45,851 nt of DNA from an uncultured Chloroflexota bacterium (GTDB lineage: Bacteria > Chloroflexota > Anaerolineae > Aggregatilineales > Phototrophicaceae), in NCBI GenBank assembly GCA_903864435.1, contig CAIPFY010000206.1, positions 1 to 45,851 on the forward strand, written 5' to 3'. A program made the position numbers and the translations under genes. This document shows positions 1 through 8,681 of this stretch, piece after piece (position 1 is the first letter of the stretch; every line of letters begins with the position of its first letter). Under the pieces are notes generated by a model, which saw only the letters and a program-made list of their open reading frames with translations, searched no databases and was not told the DNA's origin.

Positions 1-1
1 A

Positions 2-241
2 GTCACCGAAGGCCAGCCCACCAATGTTGATTTTATCAATCAGCCGGTGAGCGCCGCCGATCTGGGATTCAGCGGCGATCAGGAATGGAATGTGGTGCTG
101 CTTGACCCCGAACTGGAATCGTTCGCCAGCAGCGATTTAACCGCTGTCAGCGGCGCAAACGGCTTCGAGATGAAGGTGCTGAAGGTCGCGCCGGGGCAAA
201 CCTATTTCACCGATGGGCAAACGTTCGGCGTGCAGGACTAA
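2..241 (+). CDS. C-terminal fragment of a hypothetical protein (5' end outside window)
   Basis: Frame open from base 2 (VTEGQPTNVDFINQPVSAADLGF...) to the stop at 241, followed by a terminator hairpin. Confidence 0.6.
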   Translation, partial: VTEGQPTNVDFINQPVSAADLGFSGDQEWNVVLLDPELESFASSDLTAVSGANGFEMKVLKVAPGQTYFTDGQTFGVQD

Positions 242-260
242 TCCGGCACTCGTGCACATC

Positions 261-294
261 AAAAAGGCGTCCCCGCATTGGGAACGCCTTTTTT
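261..294. terminator. Bidirectional intrinsic terminator between convergent genes
   Basis: AAAAAGGCGTCCC cgcatt GGGAACGCCTTTTTT: GC stem (one bulge) flanked by A and T tracts. Confidence 0.85.
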
Positions 295-315
295 GTTCAG
301 CGGGATGCGTGGTTC

Positions 316-1197
316 TTACGAACGCTCGCCAATAGTTACGGGAATGTCTTGCACCTGCCCGCCGCGCACGATCTTAACCGCCACGATCGAGCCGATGCCG
401 GTGCTGCCCAACGCGGTCAGCAGCCCTTCCATATCTTCTACGCGGTGGCTGCCCAACGACACAATCGTGTCACCGAGGAAAATGCCCGACTTCTCGGCAG
501 GGCTGCCACTTTCCACCGAAACCACCAGCGCGCCCGTGTTCTGGCTCAAGGCTTCGGCGGCAGCAGCCGGTAAACGCGCCGGCTGAATGCCCACGCCCAG
601 ATACCCCCGGCGCATCCGTCCATGCTTGACCAGACTTTCGACCACATAGCGCACCGTCGAAGCCTGTACGGTCAAGCTCACCCCACGCATCAGGGCGGAG
701 GAATTCATGCCGATCACCTGCCCGCTGGCATTGACCAGCGGCCCGCCGGAAAAGCCCGGATACATCACCACATCCGTCTGCGCGAAATACTTGTTTTCGG
801 CTTCGTTGTGGCTGAGGGCGCTGACCACGCCCAGCGTCGCCTGCAAATCCCCTTCGGGACGGCCTACCGCCAGCACAAGATGACCGACTTTCACTTCGTT
901 CGCCTCTGCCCACTGTGGCGCGGTCAGGCCGCTGGTTTCGGCACGCAGCACGGCAATATCGGTGTTGGGGTCACGCCCGACCAGCGTGGCAGTCACCATC
1001 TCGCCATTCGGCAGCCCCACACGAATCTTGTCGTCGCTTTCCACCACATGATGCGCCGTAATGATGACGCCATCTGCCGACCAGACAATGCCAGTCGCCG
1101 ACATGCGCCGCCGCGCCGCCACCCGCACTACACTGGCGCCCGCAGTTTCTACGGCTCCAGCCATCGCGTCTGATAGAGTTTTGAGAATGTCCGACAT
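316..1197 (-). CDS. S1C trypsin-like serine protease with PDZ domain (HtrA/DegP-like)
   Basis: Catalytic motifs AHHVV, NTDIAVL and GFSGGPL; C-terminal PDZ-like region GYLGVGIQ...GSPAEKSGIFLGDTIVSLG. Confidence 0.9.
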   Translation of the reverse strand: MSDILKTLSDAMAGAVETAGASVVRVAARRRMSATGIVWSADGVIITAHHVVESDDKIRVGLPNGEMVTATLVGRDPNTDIAVLRAETSGLTAPQWAEANEVKVGHLVLAVGRPEGDLQATLGVVSALSHNEAENKYFAQTDVVMYPGFSGGPLVNASGQVIGMNSSALMRGVSLTVQASTVRYVVESLVKHGRMRRGYLGVGIQPARLPAAAAEALSQNTGALVVSVESGSPAEKSGIFLGDTIVSLGSHRVEDMEGLLTALGSTGIGSIVAVKIVRGGQVQDIPVTIGERS

Positions 1198-1309
1198 CTG
1201 TTTGTCTCCTATTCACCATCATGCCTGTTGACAGCCTTATCATGACACAAAGCGGAGCCGTCTGTCGCCACACCTACTGGCAGGAAGCGCCTAGCCGAAC
1301 GGGTAGTTC

Positions 1310-2353
1310 TCACCACACCAGACCACGCGCCGCCACCGGCCAAACCACTTCCACATTTTCACCGCGCACCCCGTAAATCTGGTTGTGCAGATTCGTGACC
1401 ACACAGGTATGCACCGGAATCACATGCACACGCTCACCAATGACAGGGCGTTCTTCGCACGCGCTGAAATCCACATGCGCGTGTTCTTCGCTCAACTGGT
1501 AAATGCGTGCGCCGGGGTATTCCAGAATATATCCGTGTCCATCCTGTATGCGATCCGCCGCCAGCGTCTTGTTGCCGCTGTCCAGAATGCCGCGATCCGC
1601 CGTTGGACGGCTGACCACTGTCGCCGACACCCGCATCGCGCAGTCCTCCAGCGCCGCCCAGCCTTTAGACACGCACGACCAGTCGTTGAACACATACGTT
1701 CCCACACGCAGTTCGGTTAGCTCCGGCATTTCGTGGGCGTGCCATGCCGCCCCACTGCCGCCGCCACTGACCGAATCCACGCCGATTCCCGCCGCGTTCA
1801 GCCCCGCCAGCGCCTCTTGCAGCGCAGGCCGCACACTGGGGTTACTGGGATACACCAGCAGTCCAGCGAAATGCAGATGTTCATCCTCATCAATCTTCTT
1901 TGCCAGCTCGATCACTTCCTCAGCAGGCGCTCCGGTGCGCTGAATATCCGTCGCCAGATCAGCCATCACGCGGATCGTGATTCCGGTGGCTTTCGCCGCA
2001 TCCGATAAGCCCGCCACCACCATCGGATGATCGGCAGATACCGTCACGCGGTTATACAGCGCCAGATCAGCCAACCGTGCGGTCTTTTGCGGCCCGACCA
2101 CGTTATAGGGAATCTGAATGTCATTAATGCCAGCCTCGGCAAAAATCTGCGCTTCGGTCACTTTCTGGCAAGCCACCCCTACCGCCCCGGCCTCCAACTG
2201 CATACGGGCGATGTCGGGAATCTTGTGGGTTTTGGTATGCGGACGAAACGCGAGTCCCAGATCGGTGCAACGCTGCTGCATCCGCTGGATATTCGCGGTC
2301 ATCACATCCAGATCAATCAGAACGCTAGGGGTTTCAAGGTCAAAAACATTCAT
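1310..2353 (-). CDS. PLP-dependent D-threonine aldolase/D-serine dehydratase-like protein (alanine racemase N-terminal fold)
   Basis: N-terminus TPSVLIDLDVMTANIQRMQ and PLP-Lys motif RPHTKTHK; C-terminal PVHTCVVTNLHN. The longer ORF starts at 2386. Confidence 0.85.
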   Translation of the reverse strand: MNVFDLETPSVLIDLDVMTANIQRMQQRCTDLGLAFRPHTKTHKIPDIARMQLEAGAVGVACQKVTEAQIFAEAGINDIQIPYNVVGPQKTARLADLALYNRVTVSADHPMVVAGLSDAAKATGITIRVMADLATDIQRTGAPAEEVIELAKKIDEDEHLHFAGLLVYPSNPSVRPALQEALAGLNAAGIGVDSVSGGGSGAAWHAHEMPELTELRVGTYVFNDWSCVSKGWAALEDCAMRVSATVVSRPTADRGILDSGNKTLAADRIQDGHGYILEYPGARIYQLSEEHAHVDFSACEERPVIGERVHVIPVHTCVVTNLHNQIYGVRGENVEVVWPVAARGLVW

Positions 2354-2424
2354 GCGAACGAACTCCCTGTACGAGCGAATATCCACAGTTTGGCACTATC
2401 TATATCACTTACGCAAGACCCGCC

Positions 2425-2457
2425 TAAATAAAAAGAGCGCCCCGTTAAGGACGCTCT
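2425..2457 (-). terminator. Intrinsic terminator downstream of RNase J gene
   Basis: Minus strand AGAGCGTCC ttaacg GGGCGCTCT followed by TTTTATTT. Confidence 0.75.
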
Positions 2458-2478
2458 CCTTGCACAAACGCGCCGGTA

Positions 2479-4134
2479 TCAGCGTTCGTTAATCACCGCG
2501 AACACCATCGGGCGGCGCTTGGTTTCGTTGTACAGCACGCGGCTGAGACTGTCTTGCAGTTTTTCGCGGCGCTTGCCGTTATGACTGCCCGCATTCATCA
2601 GCACATCATTCACCGTATTCCGCACCAGCTCCATCAGTTCGGACGAGTCCTTCACGAACGCGAACCCGCGTGAAATGATTTCGGGGTCGGACACCAGCTC
2701 GCCGCTTTTGCTGCTAACGTTCACAACCACCATCACGAAACCATCCCGCGCCAGAGTCTCGCGGTCACGAATGATCGCCTTGCCCACATCACCCACGCCG
2801 CTACCATCCACAAACACATACCCGCCCGGAACCCGTTCAGCCACGCGCACGCCGCCTTTGTCGGCTTCCACCACAAACCCGTTTTCGATCACGAATACGT
2901 GATCCTGCGGGATGCCGGACTGCACCGCGAGGCGGGCATGGGCGCGTAGATGGCGCAATTCGCCATGTACGGGCAGGAAATAGCGGGGATTGGTCAGGTT
3001 CATCAGCAGTTTCATTTCTTCCTGCCGCGCATGACCGGACACATGCACCGGAGCAATCGGATCGTAGATCACGTCCGCGCCCTTCTGGAACAAACGGTTA
3101 ATGGTGCGGTTGACCGACTCTTCGTTGCCCGGAATGGTGTGGGATGAAATGATGATCGTATCGCCCGCCTTCACCTCAAGCTGGCGATGGCGTCCGGTCG
3201 CCAGACGTGCCAGCACCGCCGAAGGTTCGCCCTGCGCGCCCGTCACGAGGATCACCACTTTGCTATCGTGTACCTGCCCGATGCGGCTGACATCGAGGAA
3301 CATATCATCCGAAATATTCAGGATGCCCAGTTCCCGCGCCATCTTGATATTGGCGGACATGCTGTGTCCGGCCACCGCAATCTTGCGCCCGTAGCGTTCG
3401 GCTACCTTCCCCACCTGATTAAAGCGCGAAATGAGCGAGGCGAAGGTCGCCACCATGATTCGCCCCTTCGCCTGCCGGAACACCGAGTCGAACGCGCCGT
3501 CAATCACGCTCTCGGAAGGCGTCCAACCGGGCTGATCGGCATTGGTGCTGTCCGCCATCAGCAGCAGCACGCCGCGCTTGCTGAACTCCGCCAGTTTAGC
3601 GTAGTCGGGCTTGCGTCCGTCCACAGGCGTGTTGTCAAACTTATAGTCGCCGCTGTGAACCACCAAGCCAAAGGGCGTGTTGATGCCAAAGCCCACGCAG
3701 TCCGGGATGCTGTGGCACATGTGGAAACTTTCGACCACAAACGGCCCCACCTTAATGATGTCCCCGGCAGTAAACACGTTGATGCGGGTGGTGTTCTGAA
3801 GCTGTGCCTCCCGCAGTTTGACATCAATCAGGCCAGCCGTCAGCGGGGTTGCCCAGATCGGCACACCGGGGAAAGCCGCAACCACATGGTCGGTGGCTCC
3901 CACATGATCTTCATGACCATGTGTATATAAAATGCCATGAATTTTCAGGTCTTTGCGTTCTTGCAGGTAACGGAAGTCAGGGATGATGTAATCAACACCG
4001 AACATATCGTTAGCCGGGAACATGATGCCTGTATCCACAATGATTGCATCATTACCCAGCTCAAACACGGTCATGTTCTTGCCGATTTCACCAAGACCAC
4101 CTATCGGGATGATACGCAGTTTTGATTTCGCCAT
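2479..4134 (-). CDS. rnj: Ribonuclease J (metallo-beta-lactamase/beta-CASP)
   Basis: IPIGGLGEIGKNMTV start, metal motif THGHEDHVGA, GHARQEEMKLLMNLTNPRYFLPVHGE. Confidence 0.95.
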   Translation of the reverse strand: MAKSKLRIIPIGGLGEIGKNMTVFELGNDAIIVDTGIMFPANDMFGVDYIIPDFRYLQERKDLKIHGILYTHGHEDHVGATDHVVAAFPGVPIWATPLTAGLIDVKLREAQLQNTTRINVFTAGDIIKVGPFVVESFHMCHSIPDCVGFGINTPFGLVVHSGDYKFDNTPVDGRKPDYAKLAEFSKRGVLLLMADSTNADQPGWTPSESVIDGAFDSVFRQAKGRIMVATFASLISRFNQVGKVAERYGRKIAVAGHSMSANIKMARELGILNISDDMFLDVSRIGQVHDSKVVILVTGAQGEPSAVLARLATGRHRQLEVKAGDTIIISSHTIPGNEESVNRTINRLFQKGADVIYDPIAPVHVSGHARQEEMKLLMNLTNPRYFLPVHGELRHLRAHARLAVQSGIPQDHVFVIENGFVVEADKGGVRVAERVPGGYVFVDGSGVGDVGKAIIRDRETLARDGFVMVVVNVSSKSGELVSDPEIISRGFAFVKDSSELMELVRNTVNDVLMNAGSHNGKRREKLQDSLSRVLYNETKRRPMVFAVINER

Positions 4135-4458
4135 AATTGCAAACTACCGGGGGAGCGGACCTCGCCCGGTTTTTCCTTTCTCTATAGGAACTCACCTTCT
4201 CAACCGAAATGTGAAAAAGGTTTAGCAAAAAATATTTTTGGAAGCACTTATCAAATTACTTCCCATTGTATCATAAGTTTGACCGCAGCGTTTCGCTACG
4301 GGTTACATCCCGCAACCCCTTCTTCTCCCTCAAAGGCGAAGGGGAGTAAGAAAGACTCTTATCCCCTCTCTTAGCGGTACTCCGCGTTATGGAAAGGGGG
4401 CGGGGGGTGAGGTTCTTGAATACCTGCAACACCCCCCGGCCTTGCGCTCATTTTTCGC

Positions 4459-5607
4459 TTACATCCAACCGTCAAAAGATTCCATCGCGGCAATCACCGC
4501 GTCCTGATCGGCGGCGCTCAGGTCATTATAGAACGGCAACCGCAGCAAGCAGTCGCCCAATCGTTCAGTCACAGGGCAATCGCCCGGTTGCCCGCCATAC
4601 TGCCGTCCCATATCCGAAAGATGCAGCGGCAAGTAATGAAACACGCTCAGGATACCCTGTGCTTTCAAATGCGCGATCAACCGCTGGCGCGTCTCCAGCG
4701 AAGGCATTACCAGCGCAAACACATGATACGCCTGTTCGCAGTTGGCAGGCACCGCCTGAAGCTGGACATCATAACGATCTGCCCACGCGCTCAAGCCATC
4801 GTGGTAGCGTTGCCAGATGCGCTGACGTTTTCCCTGAATCTCATCACGCGATTCCAGTTGGGCATACAGGAACGCCGCCAGAATTTCGGACGGCAAATAG
4901 CTGGAACCCACATCAACCCACGTATATTTATCCACCTGCCCCCGGAAGAAGCGACTGCGATTCGTCCCCTTCTCGCGGATGATTTCGGCGCGTTCGGCGT
5001 ACTGCATGTCATTGATGAGCAGCGCCCCACCTTCGCCACAGTGGAAGTTCTTGGTTTCATGAAAGCTCTGCGTCGCCATCACGCCAAACGTCCCCAACCG
5101 CTGCCCTTTGTAGCGGGCGAACAGGCCGTGCGCGTTGTCCTCCACCAGCGGGATACCATGACGGGCGGCTATCGGCACGATCACGTCCATGTTGCAGGCC
5201 ACGCCGCCGTAATGCACCAGCAGAATCGCTTTAGTGCGCGGCGTAATCGCCGCTTCGAGCGACGACTCGTCCAGATTGAAGGTGTCCGCCCGCGCATCCA
5301 CAAATACCGGACGCGCACCGCGCAGCACAAAGGCATTGATGGTGGACACGAACGTGAAGGACGGACAAATCACCTCGTCACCGGGCTGGATGCCCAGCAG
5401 CAGCGCACTCATCTCCAGCGCATGCGTACAGGAGGTCGTGAGCAGCACCTTGTTTGCGCCGGCTTCACGTTCCAGCAGCGCATGGCACAACTTGGTGTAA
5501 TGTCCATCGCCGGAAATATGCCCGCGCTCCACCGCTTCCGCGATGTAGCGCATCTCATTTCCGGTCAGGCACGGGCGATTGAAGGGAATGTGAATAGCGG
5601 AATTCAA
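4459..5607 (-). CDS. rffA: dTDP-4-amino-4,6-dideoxygalactose transaminase (RffA/WecE-type, DegT/DnrJ/EryC1 family)
   Basis: IPFNRPCLTGNEMRYIAEA, TTSCTHALEMSALLL, PLP-Lys motif SFHETKNFHCGEGGAL. Confidence 0.9.
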   Translation of the reverse strand: MNSAIHIPFNRPCLTGNEMRYIAEAVERGHISGDGHYTKLCHALLEREAGANKVLLTTSCTHALEMSALLLGIQPGDEVICPSFTFVSTINAFVLRGARPVFVDARADTFNLDESSLEAAITPRTKAILLVHYGGVACNMDVIVPIAARHGIPLVEDNAHGLFARYKGQRLGTFGVMATQSFHETKNFHCGEGGALLINDMQYAERAEIIREKGTNRSRFFRGQVDKYTWVDVGSSYLPSEILAAFLYAQLESRDEIQGKRQRIWQRYHDGLSAWADRYDVQLQAVPANCEQAYHVFALVMPSLETRQRLIAHLKAQGILSVFHYLPLHLSDMGRQYGGQPGDCPVTERLGDCLLRLPFYNDLSAADQDAVIAAMESFDGWM

Positions 5608-7415
5608 TTTTGCAAGTACCTTGCGCGCAGCGCATCATGAATCTCGTGAACGATCTGCAACACCAGATCAGGCCGGTGATCGCCGGGTGAACCACCCAGT
5701 TCTTCAAAACGATTGCGAAGGATCAGCCCCCAGTTGCCGGTGCTTTTCACTTTGGGATTGCTGATGAAATCCTTAATGGTCTCGGCACGGTGTCCACTGG
5801 GCGGGTTGAGCATCCGCGTCAGGCTAACATAGGCATCGTCAATATCACGCGGGGTAATATCCACCGACTCGATATCGTACAGCGCCTTGTGCATGAAATA
5901 CCGCTTGCGTTCGTAGAATTCCGCCAGCGACATCTCCTCGCCCGTCGCCGTCATCACTGGCGCGTCGGTGCAAGCCCGATCCGAAGCATCCTGTTGAGCG
6001 CGATACGACTCGGTGGTCAACGGCCCCAGAGCCGCCCACATCTCGCGGTTATTATACATCGGCTCCAGATCACAACCGTACTTGCGGAAGTAGTCCTCGA
6101 TCACCAGATGGCTATATTCAAAATCAATCAGCACCGCCGCCATACGCGCCGCGCTCACTGAAGCCGGCATCCCCGTGCTTTCCAGCGTACAAATGCGCTT
6201 ATCCGTCGCCAGATCAGGCCGGATACGCCCAATCGGGTTGTGCATGACGGAAATCGGCGTTCCCAAACCATCGTCATACAGCATGGCGCGTGCGGGCGAG
6301 TTCACCCGTTCGCTGCCGATCAAACCGGAAAAGCGCGACAGGCCATCCTTGCTCAGGTGCGGGCTGGTCGGCAGATCGAGATAGCGTCCGGTGGCGGTCA
6401 CGGCACGCAGGTATTCGCGGGTGCAAAGCAGTTCGGCATCGCAGGTGCCATTGACGAAGGGCGACCCCTTGAGTACCGCCGCACTCGCCACCGCCGACGC
6501 ACTGCGCAGCATGGTGTAGAACGACAGCAAGCCCAGTGCTTCCGAGCGTCCCGCCAGATCAAGGTGAATGTGGCAACCCTGATTGCGGAACATCTGCACG
6601 TAGTTCATCGTAGCCGGATTGACATGGTAGCGTTTGTGGGCTGCATGAAGGCTATCCGCATATTCCGGGAAGAAGCCGTTCACTTCCTGCATCAGGTCTA
6701 CAGCGGTTTGCACTTTGGGGTCTTCGGTGAGTTTGAAATCGCTCTCGACCGGATAGGACGGCAGAACGGCGGGCAGCAACCCCGTTTCTTCGCTCACCAG
6801 CGTCAGCACCGCCAGAATGCCGCCCAGCGCCGTGCGCGTCTTGTGGTAGCCCATCACCGGCGACACATGCGCTTCAATCTGGTACTGTCCCGCCTCACGA
6901 TCCACCTGCGGGGTAATGCCCAACTTTTGAGCATGTAAACGGTAACGCTGCATGAAGTCCTGAATATCGGCTTCCACAGGGTAATGCCCGTCGCGGTGGA
7001 CGAGTCCCAATTCAATCTCAGCGCCTAGATAGCGCATCCGGCTCACCGGATCATCGGTTTCATGAATATTGGTGTGGTTCACGCTGGGGTTGAAGTTATA
7101 TGGCACAAGAGCCTGTGCCATTGTTTTCTTGCCCCGATAGCGGCGGCTGACCACCGCGCCAAGCACATGATTACGACCATTCACCTGCGCCATAACCACA
7201 TTCGCGCCATTTTTCTCGTCGGGTTCATAAACAGTCGTCACCGGCACGCCGAGCAGCGTCGAAAGCTGGTCAAGTGGGAGCGTTTCAGTCGTATCGTCCG
7301 CCGCCAGTTTTTTGACCGCCTGATTGAACTTGCGTTTCTGCTGTTCAATATCCCGCCACGGGATAGAGGCGCTAAATTCTAACAAAAGTTCATTCGATGG
7401 CAGCGGTGATTCCAT
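5604..7415 (-). CDS. GCS2-like (glutamate-cysteine ligase/carboxylate-amine ligase) family protein, divergent
   Basis: Motifs resembling GCS2: RYLGAEIELGLV, YQIEAHVSP, GCHIHLDLAGRSEA, KGSPFVNGT. Overlaps the rffA start by 4 nt. Confidence 0.6.
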   Translation of the reverse strand: MESPLPSNELLLEFSASIPWRDIEQQKRKFNQAVKKLAADDTTETLPLDQLSTLLGVPVTTVYEPDEKNGANVVMAQVNGRNHVLGAVVSRRYRGKKTMAQALVPYNFNPSVNHTNIHETDDPVSRMRYLGAEIELGLVHRDGHYPVEADIQDFMQRYRLHAQKLGITPQVDREAGQYQIEAHVSPVMGYHKTRTALGGILAVLTLVSEETGLLPAVLPSYPVESDFKLTEDPKVQTAVDLMQEVNGFFPEYADSLHAAHKRYHVNPATMNYVQMFRNQGCHIHLDLAGRSEALGLLSFYTMLRSASAVASAAVLKGSPFVNGTCDAELLCTREYLRAVTATGRYLDLPTSPHLSKDGLSRFSGLIGSERVNSPARAMLYDDGLGTPISVMHNPIGRIRPDLATDKRICTLESTGMPASVSAARMAAVLIDFEYSHLVIEDYFRKYGCDLEPMYNNREMWAALGPLTTESYRAQQDASDRACTDAPVMTATGEEMSLAEFYERKRYFMHKALYDIESVDITPRDIDDAYVSLTRMLNPPSGHRAETIKDFISNPKVKSTGNWGLILRNRFEELGGSPGDHRPDLVLQIVHEIHDALRARYLQN

Positions 7416-7490
7416 ATTCCTCGTCTCCTGCGTTGGCGCGAACCCACATCATCCGGTTATTCTGACTGAACACAGCCTTTACATCAAGGC

Positions 7491-7524
7491 AAAGGTTGGA
7501 AAATCAACCTTTTCCGACTATAGT
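7491..7524 (+). promoter_or_regulatory. Putative promoter with overlapping inverted repeat upstream of the G1PDH-like gene
   Basis: TTGGAA (7496-7501), 17 bp, TATAGT (7519-7524); perfect repeat AAAGGTTG gaaaat CAACCTTT (7491-7512) covers the -35. Confidence 0.5.
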
Positions 7525-7568
7525 TAGTGTAGTTTAGCCCGAACTTGACCGTCCTTCATGGAGCGTTT

Positions 7569-8588
7569 ATGACCACCATTTGGCCTCTGCCACAAATCGA
7601 CATCCGTTCGATCAGCACGGTGCAAGAAACTCGTCCAACCGCGCTCCTCACCGGCTCGCGTTCGTGGAATGCCTTGAATGGGCAACTCAAGCTGCCGCTG
7701 GTGATTCAGGCAGAACCCCATCAGGCGGAACTGAACTACTTCAAAACACTGGCAAAAGAACTCCCCCCGCAGGTACAGGTCGTCTACAGTGTCGGCGGCG
7801 GGTTGGCGGCGGATGCGGCTAAGTATATCGGGTGGGCGAACAAATTACCCGTCGTCATCATCCCAACCGCCTTGAGCGTGGACGGGTTTTTCACCTCTAT
7901 CGCCGCCGTGCGCGAAAATGGCACCGTAAACTATGTGGATACGGGCGCAGCCGAACAGGTCATCATTGACTGGGACATCATCAGCAGCGCACCGGCTAAC
8001 CTGCGCGGAACCGGCATTTGCGAACTGTTGAGCATTGTCACCGGCCTTCTCGATTGGCGTTATGCTGCCGAGCGCAACAAGACCACGCAGGACACCCGCT
8101 TTCAACCGTGGGCCGCAGGGCTGGCAGCGGGCATCGCGCAGCAGGCGTTCAAAATCGCTACAGGCGTTGGGCAGGGCAAAGTCGAATCGCTGCATAATCT
8201 GCTCGACCTGATGTGTGCCGAAGTGGCACTCACCAACCAGATCGGGCATAACCGCCCGCAGGAAGGCAGCGAACAGTATTTCGCTTATGCGATCGAAAGC
8301 AAGACCAACAGCGGCTACGGCATCCCCTATGCTGATCTGGTCGGCCCCGGCATTCTGATCGCGGCGGCACTTCACGGGCAAGACATCTCGCCCATCCGCG
8401 AAACCATCCGTTCAGCCGGTATCCGGCTTGACCAGATCAAATCGGATGATGTGATGGACATACTCAAGGCCATGCCCAACTACGTGCAGCGCCACAACCT
8501 GCCCTACAGCATTTTCAACGAGTTCGATCCTTCGCCAGAACGGATTATGGACTTGATGGCAAAAACGGGCCTCGATTCGGCGCGTTAA
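7569..8588 (+). CDS. sn-glycerol-1-phosphate dehydrogenase-like protein (iron-containing ADH / DHQS-like superfamily)
   Basis: VYSVGGGLAADAAKYIGWANKLPVVIIPTALSVDGF; CELLSIVTGLLDWRYA; RPQEGSEQYFAYAIE. ATG at 7569 has GGAG just upstream. Confidence 0.75.
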   Translation: MTTIWPLPQIDIRSISTVQETRPTALLTGSRSWNALNGQLKLPLVIQAEPHQAELNYFKTLAKELPPQVQVVYSVGGGLAADAAKYIGWANKLPVVIIPTALSVDGFFTSIAAVRENGTVNYVDTGAAEQVIIDWDIISSAPANLRGTGICELLSIVTGLLDWRYAAERNKTTQDTRFQPWAAGLAAGIAQQAFKIATGVGQGKVESLHNLLDLMCAEVALTNQIGHNRPQEGSEQYFAYAIESKTNSGYGIPYADLVGPGILIAAALHGQDISPIRETIRSAGIRLDQIKSDDVMDILKAMPNYVQRHNLPYSIFNEFDPSPERIMDLMAKTGLDSAR

Positions 8589-8681
8589 ACCTGACAGGGG
8601 CGCGTTCACCTATCACTGCCTCACGGGGTCAAGCCGCATCAAGACGCGGCTTGATCTATCAAACGGGAGAGAAATACCCTT

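Noticed and set aside
4141-4175. ACCGGG...CCCGGTTTTT as a plus-strand terminator
   Set aside because: No plus-strand gene lies upstream; it is in the 5' region of minus-strand rnj, so it is at most a leader hairpin.
4588-5640. 350-aa plus-strand ORF opposite rffA
   Set aside because: Antisense shadow; the PLP motif and family signature lie on the minus strand.
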